Shown here piece by piece: positions 1-6,092 of a stretch of DNA of 9,298 bases. Below the pieces are notes generated by a model. It was not told the DNA's origin and did no database searches. It saw only the letters and a program-made list of their open reading frames with translations. This stretch comes from an uncultured Coriobacteriaceae bacterium (GTDB lineage Bacteria; Actinomycetota; Coriobacteriia; Coriobacteriales; Eggerthellaceae): contig URZP01000055.1 of NCBI GenBank assembly GCA_900552365.1, positions 1 through 9,298 on the forward strand, read 5' to 3'. The first letter of the stretch is position 1, and the number at the start of each line of letters is the position of its first letter. The position numbers and the translations under genes were made by a program.

Positions 1-1257
1 GCCGTCGACGTCCAGCGCCTCGCCTGCAAAATACAACTGCGGGAAACGACTTGACTCCATGGTTCGAGGGTCAACCGACAACACATCGAAGCCGCCACGG
101 CGAACTTGGCAGTTCGACTCGTCGCCGATTCCCGAAACGGCAAGCGTGAACCCGGAAAGCTCGTCGGCGAGGGATCGCAGGCCGGCCTTCGTAACGGGAG
201 CATCCCCGCTGAGGCCGCATGCACACAAAAGCACATGTCCCACCTGGGGAAGAACGAGCCCGTTCAGGAAATCGCCGTAGGTATCGGCACCCGCTTCGCG
301 CAACCCGCGTGCGCGCCCGAAGCAAAATCCCCGCGCCTTCGCGGCATTCGCGTTCAGATCAAACATCGACGGATCTTCCACGGCAACCGCCGATGCATCC
401 TGCGCAGGATCTCTTGGCGTCAGGCTGCCGAAAACCTCGGACAGAAAGTCGATCGAAAGCACATCGCCGGGTTCTGCGTAACGGGACAAATTGAAAACGG
501 CAATGCCCGATACACCGTACTTGCGGAACATCACTTCCCCGCGCTCGACCGCGACAACCTTCGGACCCTCCTTAGCGCTGGGGCGCACCAGCGAAACCGC
601 AGCGCGCACGCGGATGTTGTTCAGCTCTTTGACCAGGCCCGTCTCGGTGGCAAGGGGGCCAAGCACAGGACGGGTTCGCGGGCGGCTCCAGTCGGCAGCA
701 TCGAAGTCGACGGCAACGCCGCCACCGCACGCAACGACCAAAGCCGATGCGCGCTCGAATGACCCATCGGCCATACGCAGCGTGTAAGGCGAGCCATCTT
801 TCCTAGGTGGGTCGATAAGGGAAACCGCGCTATTGCAACGCTCGACTACGCCAAATCGCGCGGCGGCCGCCCTTAAGACGTCAAGAACGGAGCTGGCCTT
901 GTTTGCCAACGGGTACTGGCGACCGTCCTGCTCCTCGCGCCATACCAAGCCCAGGTCGCCGAAGAAGCGGTGCACCGCATCGTCGTTCGGATTGACCCCG
1001 TTGAACGGACAGCTCTCCTCAACTTGGCGCAAAACGCCCTCGACGAACGCGCCGTTACGATAAAGGCCCATATCGATCTGCGAATTCGAGAAGTTACAGC
1101 GCCCGTTGCCCGTGGCAAGGATCGTGCGGCCCACACGGTCATCCCGCTCGAAAACTTCGACTGATGCAACCTGACCCTGTGCACGAAGGCGCGTCGCAGC
1201 CGCGATCGCGCACGCAAGCCCGGCAGCCCCGCCGCCTATGATGATGATCTTTTCCAT
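1..1257 (-). CDS. HI0933/BaiN-family FAD-dependent oxidoreductase (3' end cut by window edge)
   Basis: The frame is open from ATG 1257 to the window edge and gives 419 residues without a stop; perhaps 20-40 C-terminal residues are missing. The protein starts MEKIIIIGGGAAG, a Rossmann FAD site (G8-x-G10-x-x-G13), with an acidic E37 at the end of the second strand as expected for ribose binding. TGNGRCNFSN at 49-58 is the signature of the HI0933/YhiN/BaiN family. YFAGEALDVDG at 409-419 is the second FAD-contact motif and normally precedes a CGGYN-type end, which lies outside the window. Members are soluble flavoproteins. One, BaiN, reduces bile-acid intermediates, others are named aminoacetone oxidase-like, and most have no known substrate, so none is assigned here. 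The start fits the family exactly. No Shine-Dalgarno is visible, and a perfect TATAAT ends 7 nt before the ATG, suggesting a leaderless mRNA. The family is sure; the substrate is unknown. Confidence 0.9.
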   Translation of the reverse strand, partial: MEKIIIIGGGAAGLACAIAAATRLRAQGQVASVEVFERDDRVGRTILATGNGRCNFSNSQIDMGLYRNGAFVEGVLRQVEESCPFNGVNPNDDAVHRFFGDLGLVWREEQDGRQYPLANKASSVLDVLRAAAARFGVVERCNSAVSLIDPPRKDGSPYTLRMADGSFERASALVVACGGGVAVDFDAADWSRPRTRPVLGPLATETGLVKELNNIRVRAAVSLVRPSAKEGPKVVAVERGEVMFRKYGVSGIAVFNLSRYAEPGDVLSIDFLSEVFGSLTPRDPAQDASAVAVEDPSMFDLNANAAKARGFCFGRARGLREAGADTYGDFLNGLVLPQVGHVLLCACGLSGDAPVTKAGLRSLADELSGFTLAVSGIGDESNCQVRRGGFDVLSVDPRTMESSRFPQLYFAGEALDVDG

Positions 1258-1264
1258 AACGAAC

Positions 1265-1270
1265 ATTATA
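1265..1270 (-). promoter_or_regulatory. -10 element of a probable leaderless promoter for the flavoprotein gene
   Basis: On the minus strand a consensus TATAAT is followed by exactly 7 nt and then the ATG at 1257. This is the distance from a -10 box to a transcription start, so the mRNA probably begins at or next to the start codon. No purine-rich ribosome-binding site fits in between. No good -35 lies 16-18 bp upstream. Instead the heptamer TGCCCCG occurs twice there, one helical turn apart. Confidence 0.6.
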
Positions 1271-1273
1271 TTA

Positions 1274-1290
1274 CGGGGCACAGCGGGGCA
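1274..1290. repeat. Tandem CGGGGCA heptamers, 10-bp phased, upstream of the flavoprotein -10
   Basis: CGGGGCA is found at 1274-1280 and again at 1284-1290 on the plus strand, separated by 3 nt, so the copies repeat at 10 bp. They sit 3 bp upstream of the TATAAT at 1265-1270, where the -35 should be. A direct repeat with one-turn phasing can be a regulator site, but this one is short and could be chance in GC-rich DNA. Confidence 0.3.
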
Positions 1291-1370
1291 CCCAGCCCAT
1301 CGCCTAACGAATCGGGAACGACGCAGAAGCCAGACACCGCGTTCAAGATCGCCGTCAATCCGCCTTCACC

Positions 1371-1379
1371 TGTTACAAT
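1371..1379 (+). promoter_or_regulatory. Extended -10 promoter candidate for the Hcp-like gene
   Basis: TGTTACAAT reads as an extended -10 (TG-N-TACAAT). The -35 region is weak; CCGTCA at 1352-1357, 16 bp upstream, is the nearest resemblance. Transcription would start near 1386, leaving a leader of about 80 nt before ATG 1467. The same nine bases form the predicted -10 of addB. Confidence 0.45.
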
Positions 1380-1446
1380 TGGCTTCGCTTTGATTCTTTC
1401 AGCCAACAAGGCCGCTTGCATCGTAAGACCGTTTGCACCGGCCCAC

Positions 1447-1462
1447 CCAATCAGATTGGAAG
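1447..1462 (+). promoter_or_regulatory. Shine-Dalgarno of the Hcp-like gene, overlapped by a small hairpin
   Basis: GGAAG at 1458-1462 is the only ribosome-binding site candidate and lies 4 nt before ATG 1467; it decides for this start over the TTG at 1416. CCAAT (1447-1451) and ATTGG (1455-1459) form a 5-bp stem with a CAG loop that pairs the first two bases of the site. The stem is short, so real occlusion of the site is doubtful. Confidence 0.4.
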
Positions 1463-1466
1463 CTAT

Positions 1467-2480
1467 ATGGACTCACGCGACATGCTCACCGGCGCCCTTA
1501 TCGCCCTCTCGACCACGGCAGGACGCGCCACGCAGCAACTCACCGACGAAACCGACGACATCGTGATCGGCGGTGTTGCCGCATGCTGCGGCGACGCCCC
1601 CAACGACGCCGCGCTTAACGCCTTCGCAGAACGCGCCCACGAAGAGAACCTGCGCCTAGCAAAGGGATCAGAAGGAGTCGCCAATGCCGACTTCGACATG
1701 GAAAACCTTGAAGAGCAGGACGAAAACGTCAAGGCGCTGAAGAGGATGATCCTTGCAGGCCTTCGCGACGTCGCCAGCCCCACTCTGCGCGCCCGCAACA
1801 AAGAGCTCTCGAATCCCGAGGTCAACGCATTCTTCCGCGCCGTTCTGTACACGATCGGTGGCCAGGAGGCTGCCACGGGGTCGCTCATTGAACTTTCAAC
1901 AAAGGTAGGCGAGGTGAACTGGTACGTCTGCGAGGCGCTTGGCAAAGCGACGAACGCCGACGACGAAGCGAAAAAGATCGCAGACGGCCTGATCGCGGGC
2001 TTGAAGGACCAAACCATCGGCCATGTGTTCTTCATTGGCGGCGGCAATGCCGACAAAGAGGCTTACGATTACTACACCGAGTTCGCGCAGAGCGCACCAA
2101 AGAACAGCGTTTTCGTGAGCTACGGCACTATCGGCGACCGTCTTGCGAAGCTTGATCTGGGAACGGCGGGAGCCCAGCCCCGTTTCGTGAACCTGGGTTC
2201 GCGCGCCGACATCTACGCAGCCATCCAGACGTCCATCGCCCTTGCGAACGAGTTCAACAAGAGCGTCAACGATCTGCCGATGAGCTTCTTGGTGTCGCAG
2301 CACTGCGAAGAGGGCGTTGCCGCCCTTCTCACGCTTCTATGGATCGGCATCGAGAACGTGTCGTTCGGCCCCACCCTTCCCGAGTATCTTCCCGAGAAGG
2401 CGCTTAACTTCTTCAAGCAGGCATATGCCCTGAAGATCGCCGGCAACGCACAGGACGACCTGAACGGCTTTCTGAACTAA
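1467..2480 (+). CDS. Truncated hybrid cluster protein (Hcp)-like protein without cluster ligands
   Basis: The 337-residue product aligns with Hcp (hydroxylamine reductase/prismane family, about 550 residues) in two blocks. Residues 1-160 match the N-terminal helical bundle; LIELSTKVGEVNW matches LLECSMEIGQMNF of the E. coli protein as I remember it. Residues 184-310 match the C-terminal domain through FFIGGG, YYTEFA, VNDLP, LLTLL and FGPTLPEYL. About 20 residues (162-183) replace the middle domain of about 160 residues that carries cluster ligands His244, Glu268 and Cys312 in Hcp. The other ligand positions are changed: Cys406 aligns with G193, Cys434 with T221, Cys459 with R246, Glu494 with C280 and Lys496 with E282. 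The N-terminal CxxC cluster motif is absent. The frame is intact and the codons look like the host's, so it is not an obvious pseudogene. The cytoplasmic protein cannot bind the usual clusters; its function is unknown. An upstream TTG at 1416 would add 17 residues but lacks homology and a ribosome-binding site. Confidence 0.8.
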   Translation: MDSRDMLTGALIALSTTAGRATQQLTDETDDIVIGGVAACCGDAPNDAALNAFAERAHEENLRLAKGSEGVANADFDMENLEEQDENVKALKRMILAGLRDVASPTLRARNKELSNPEVNAFFRAVLYTIGGQEAATGSLIELSTKVGEVNWYVCEALGKATNADDEAKKIADGLIAGLKDQTIGHVFFIGGGNADKEAYDYYTEFAQSAPKNSVFVSYGTIGDRLAKLDLGTAGAQPRFVNLGSRADIYAAIQTSIALANEFNKSVNDLPMSFLVSQHCEEGVAALLTLLWIGIENVSFGPTLPEYLPEKALNFFKQAYALKIAGNAQDDLNGFLN

Positions 2481-2488
2481 CGAATCGG

Positions 2489-2520
2489 GCTCATGCGCAT
2501 GCCTTGGCATGCGCATGAGC
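2489..2520. terminator. Perfect 15-bp inverted repeat at the convergent junction, possibly a bidirectional terminator
   Basis: GCTCATGCGCATGCC (2489-2503) and its exact complement (2506-2520) are separated by TT. The right arm and most of the left lie inside addA, encoding its last ten residues and stop codon. The stem begins 9 nt after the stop of the Hcp-like gene. It could end or protect both convergent transcripts. However, neither side carries a clear run of U, so a standard intrinsic terminator is not proven; mRNA 3'-end stabilisation is the alternative. Confidence 0.5.
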
Positions 2521-5500
2521 AATTGCTTGAGCAAGACTGTCTTGATCACGCGACTCGAAACGATACCGCACGATTTGAGGCTGACCATTCAACGAGCGTT
2601 GCTCGACCCTGACAAACGTCGCCTCCACCGCATCGAAGCCCGCGCGTAACAGGGCATACGCGTAGCACGATGCCTGAAGCACGTGCTTTACCCTTACTTC
2701 CCCATCGTTCTCGGACAGATTGCCGCCCGTCTTGTAGTCGACCACGCGTGCAAGGCTTTTCGGATTCGAGGAGCTTATGACAAGCAAGTCGATCTCACCC
2801 TCAAGGTAAGCACTGCCGCCATGCCCGTCAGGCACATCCACGAAGAACGGCACCTCGGCAGACAAGTTTGCATCATCGGTCGCGACATCATGCGCAAGAT
2901 CGCTCTCGAACCAAGCGGCGAGCGCCTGGGTTAGACGGAAACGCGACCCGTATTCAACCCCGCATTGACGACAGACGGCGTCAATGCGCGACTCGGACGG
3001 CATACGCAACGCCTCCCCGGGCCCTCGCGCGATAACAGCGTATTGAGCCAGCAGGTGAAACGCCGTTCCGAAGTCGGTCGCCCTATCATCTGCGGGTTGT
3101 TTTTCATCCAACCACGCATCGTCGCGGAGCGGATCGCCCTCGACCGGCGCCCCAAAGACGCCTACGTCGGGGAGACTGGTCTCGACGGCGTGCTTGGAAG
3201 CAAGGTCCGCCAACAAACTGCCCGAATGAGATGCATCCGAAACGGCCGAGTAGCTGAAAATGCCCCCGCGATCGTGAAGGAACACGCGATCGCTTAAGCC
3301 TGAAAGAGACTTGTCGACAGGCACAGCGAACTTATCGTCGCTGGAGCCTTGCGAAGACGATCCACTATCACCCGCATCGTCTTTCTCCAAGGCCACATGC
3401 TGGACGCGCGCCAACGTCGTGCCGCCGAACTCGTGCATGGTCACGCCCGGGGCGAACCAGTCGTTGGCGCCAGTAAGCGCGGGTCCGATCGACGAAAACG
3501 CATTCTTGGGCGCCCCATTGGCATTGTCCTTCGTGCGGTTGCCGAACGTTGCCACGATCAGGGCCTCTTTCGCGCGCGTCAAAGCCACATAGAGCAGACG
3601 CTTGGCCTCTTCTATTTCGCCAAGCATCGCGCGCCTACGCATAAGGGCACGCAATTCCAAGATGTCACCGCAAGAGGCCATCTTTGACGGGATTTCGTCT
3701 TCCAGCAACTCTTCATCCAAGACATCGTCAAGAGCCTTGCCGACATTTGCCACGGGGCCCTTCATGCCTGACACCGATTTGCCCAAATCAAGCGATACAA
3801 AAATGCGTCCGTCGACGGAATCAAGCAGCAGTGCCGACGAGTCCGACCCCGACGACTTCATCTCGGCCACGGCAACAATGGGGAACTCCAAACCCTTTGA
3901 GGCATGGATGGTCATGATGCGCACGAAGTTGCCACCCGAAACAGACAAGGCGCCCGGCGCCTGAACCATGCCGGCAACTTGGCTTGCGAACTGCTCCGCA
4001 AGCGTTGCCGAGCCCCGCGGGCAGGCTTCCTCGGCCTCGCCCACCAGCCGCACAAGCTTGTACATGTTCGCAACGCTTGCACGGCCTTCCTCGCCTTGGT
4101 GCTGCATGCGCGCAATCCAACCTGATTCGACAAGCAGGTCGTTAACGATGCTGCGCACAGAGCTGACGCCGACGCGTTGACGAGCACGTCGAAGCACCGT
4201 TACCGCTTGGGCCAAGCGCGATGACAACGGCGCGCCGTCTATGCCCTGAGACTCGAAATCGGAAACGACCGCTTTACCCAGGGCGCGAACACCTTCGTGA
4301 AGGTCGCGTCTTCTTACGGAGCCGTTCTGACGTCTAGCTGTGGCAACTTCAATGAACTCGTCGACAGTCAACCCGAACAAAGGGCTTGAGAGAACGCCGA
4401 AGAGCCCATCTTCGCATGCGGGGTTCGCAAGCCAGTTGAGCAAAGAGACGACGAGTACCGTTTCGGGGGCGTTCTTCAAAACCGATCCGCCCGCGATGAC
4501 GCACGAAAGCCCCACGTCGCGAACGGCTGCGGCGTAGACGTCAGCATGCGACATCGTTCCGAGAAGGATGACCATGTCCCCCGCCGAATGGCCCGCTTTC
4601 GACAAGTTCGAGAATTCTTCGGCTATCGCGCGCGCGGATGAGAGGCGCATGAGTTCGGTGCCGCCGCGCGAGGGATACGAAACATGACGGACGACAATGC
4701 GCGCGCCGTCACCCAAAAAAGGTTTCTTAACCTCTTTCTCGTCACGCGAAGGCGCTAAAGACATGAATTCCTTGCCGAACATATCGTCGCGCTCGAAAAT
4801 GCGATCGACGAAGGACAGCACATCGCGATGGCTTCGAAAGTTGTCGGGCAAATAGATGATGTCATCGGCATTGCGCGCCTGTACATCGGAAAGATGGCGG
4901 CGGTACACGGACACGTCCGCCCCGCGGAAACGGTAAATGCTCTGCTGAGCGTCGCCCACAACGCACAGACGGGAGGCATCGGGACCAGCCAAGCGCTTGA
5001 TCATATCGACCTGGGATTGATCGGTATCCTGAAACTCGTCGATCATGATGAGCTTGAACTTGTCTTCGAGCGAAGCTGCGATATCGGGATGGCTGGCGAT
5101 CGCCCGGGAGGCAAGGAGCAGCAAGTCATCGTTGCTAAGAACACCTGCACGATGCTTCAGCTTGTCCAATATCTCGGCTGCGCGATTGGATATCTTGAGG
5201 ATGGTTTCAAAAAGCGGCTGAGCCGCAGAAAGACGCAGCGAAACCGCCTCAGCCGTGATCTCGCCCAGAAGGCTTTTCGCCGTCTCTTTGAAATCGGCCT
5301 TGCCGAAATTGCAGCTTGTCGGCAGCAACCCCATGACGCTCAGGGCATCCGCGGCGGCGAGCCTGCCCTCGTTGACCAAACGCGCGATCTCTTCCGAAGC
5401 CAACTGAGCTTGCGCAACGAACTTGGCCTTGCTGGCCGAGTCGTTTTGACCCTCCGCCAAGCTCATCATCAAATTCAAGGCTGAAGCTATTTTGTCTAAA

Positions 5501-6090
5501 ACCGCCACGGAAGAAACAGGATCGCCCAACTGCATAAATGCGATGCCATCTTCCTGCGCAGGGATCTTCTCGACAAGTCGAAGCACCATATCCTCTACCG
5601 ATGCCGACCCGAACGCAGAGCCGAAAGAAGATGCCTGATATTCCGAGAACAGCACTTCGAGCTCGTCCGCAGACGAGTCGCGCATTTCCTCGAGCGCGAC
5701 TTCAACCGCGGACCTGCGCATTTCTCGCAACATGACATCGTCGGCGAGGGAAAACGACGGATCGATGCCCAGCTGGACGGCGTTCGACCGAAGGATTCGC
5801 GAGCACATTCCATGGATGGTCGAGATCCACGCCTCGTCGACTTTCAAGGCCTGATCGATCATGCCGGCATCGCGCAGCGATGCCTTGACGCGCGACTTCA
5901 GCTCGCCAGCCGCCTTCTTGGTGAAGGTGATGGCAAGAACCTGATCGATATCGTCCACATAGCCGCTGGTCAGAGCGTTCACGATACGTTTAGTAAGCGT
6001 GAAGGTCTTTCCCGAGCCTGCGCCGGCAGCTACAACCAAAGGCTCATCGAGCGTGTTGATGCATTTCAATTGACCGGGTTTGAGAGCCAT
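2491..6090 (-). CDS. addA: AddA: ATP-dependent helicase/nuclease subunit A
   Basis: The 1199-residue protein has the usual AddA length and a full UvrD/Rep (SF1A) helicase set: Q motif around Q7, Walker A GAGSGKT (23-29), DEFQDT (351-356), GDAQQSIYRFRG (379-390), TIHASKGLEFP (727-737) and RLLYVALTRAKEA (831-843). A Ser/Asp-rich low-complexity linker lies near residues 895-920. The C-terminal RecB-type nuclease keeps H1012 (FGTAFHLLAQ), D1101 (GEIDLL) and D1118-Y-K-T, so both activities should be intact. With AddB it would unwind and degrade DNA from double-strand ends and load RecA, in the cytoplasm. ATG 6090 lies 2 nt after the addB stop, implying coupled translation; GGGGTG just upstream is a weak ribosome-binding site. 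A further upstream TTG (6129) would overlap addB and is unlikely. The last codons lie in the junction hairpin. The call is firm. Confidence 0.95.
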   Translation of the reverse strand: MALKPGQLKCINTLDEPLVVAAGAGSGKTFTLTKRIVNALTSGYVDDIDQVLAITFTKKAAGELKSRVKASLRDAGMIDQALKVDEAWISTIHGMCSRILRSNAVQLGIDPSFSLADDVMLREMRRSAVEVALEEMRDSSADELEVLFSEYQASSFGSAFGSASVEDMVLRLVEKIPAQEDGIAFMQLGDPVSSVAVLDKIASALNLMMSLAEGQNDSASKAKFVAQAQLASEEIARLVNEGRLAAADALSVMGLLPTSCNFGKADFKETAKSLLGEITAEAVSLRLSAAQPLFETILKISNRAAEILDKLKHRAGVLSNDDLLLLASRAIASHPDIAASLEDKFKLIMIDEFQDTDQSQVDMIKRLAGPDASRLCVVGDAQQSIYRFRGADVSVYRRHLSDVQARNADDIIYLPDNFRSHRDVLSFVDRIFERDDMFGKEFMSLAPSRDEKEVKKPFLGDGARIVVRHVSYPSRGGTELMRLSSARAIAEEFSNLSKAGHSAGDMVILLGTMSHADVYAAAVRDVGLSCVIAGGSVLKNAPETVLVVSLLNWLANPACEDGLFGVLSSPLFGLTVDEFIEVATARRQNGSVRRRDLHEGVRALGKAVVSDFESQGIDGAPLSSRLAQAVTVLRRARQRVGVSSVRSIVNDLLVESGWIARMQHQGEEGRASVANMYKLVRLVGEAEEACPRGSATLAEQFASQVAGMVQAPGALSVSGGNFVRIMTIHASKGLEFPIVAVAEMKSSGSDSSALLLDSVDGRIFVSLDLGKSVSGMKGPVANVGKALDDVLDEELLEDEIPSKMASCGDILELRALMRRRAMLGEIEEAKRLLYVALTRAKEALIVATFGNRTKDNANGAPKNAFSSIGPALTGANDWFAPGVTMHEFGGTTLARVQHVALEKDDAGDSGSSSQGSSDDKFAVPVDKSLSGLSDRVFLHDRGGIFSYSAVSDASHSGSLLADLASKHAVETSLPDVGVFGAPVEGDPLRDDAWLDEKQPADDRATDFGTAFHLLAQYAVIARGPGEALRMPSESRIDAVCRQCGVEYGSRFRLTQALAAWFESDLAHDVATDDANLSAEVPFFVDVPDGHGGSAYLEGEIDLLVISSSNPKSLARVVDYKTGGNLSENDGEVRVKHVLQASCYAYALLRAGFDAVEATFVRVEQRSLNGQPQIVRYRFESRDQDSLAQAIAHAHAKACA

Positions 6091-6092
6091 AA

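Noticed and set aside
106..762. A 218-codon plus-strand open frame opposite the flavoprotein gene
   Set aside because: It is antisense to a gene with clear family motifs, its translation resembles no family, and long antisense frames are common in GC-rich coding DNA.
1416..1466. TTG 1416 as the start of the Hcp-like gene, perhaps supplying the missing cysteine motif
   Set aside because: The 17 extra residues contain a single Cys and no CxxC, and no ribosome-binding site precedes the TTG.
1463..2056. A 197-codon minus-strand open frame opposite the Hcp-like gene
   Set aside because: The plus-strand frame aligns with Hcp over its length, while this one is Ser/Ala/Arg-rich with no recognisable motif.
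2189..2200. GAACCTGGGTTC, a second GAAC-N4-GTTC dyad
   Set aside because: It lies inside the Hcp-like coding region with no promoter nearby, and its core CTGG does not fit the RNRY part of the LexA consensus.
4828..5484. A 218-codon plus-strand open frame inside addA
   Set aside because: It runs antisense to the helicase motifs II and III of addA and has no promoter or ribosome-binding site that I can see.
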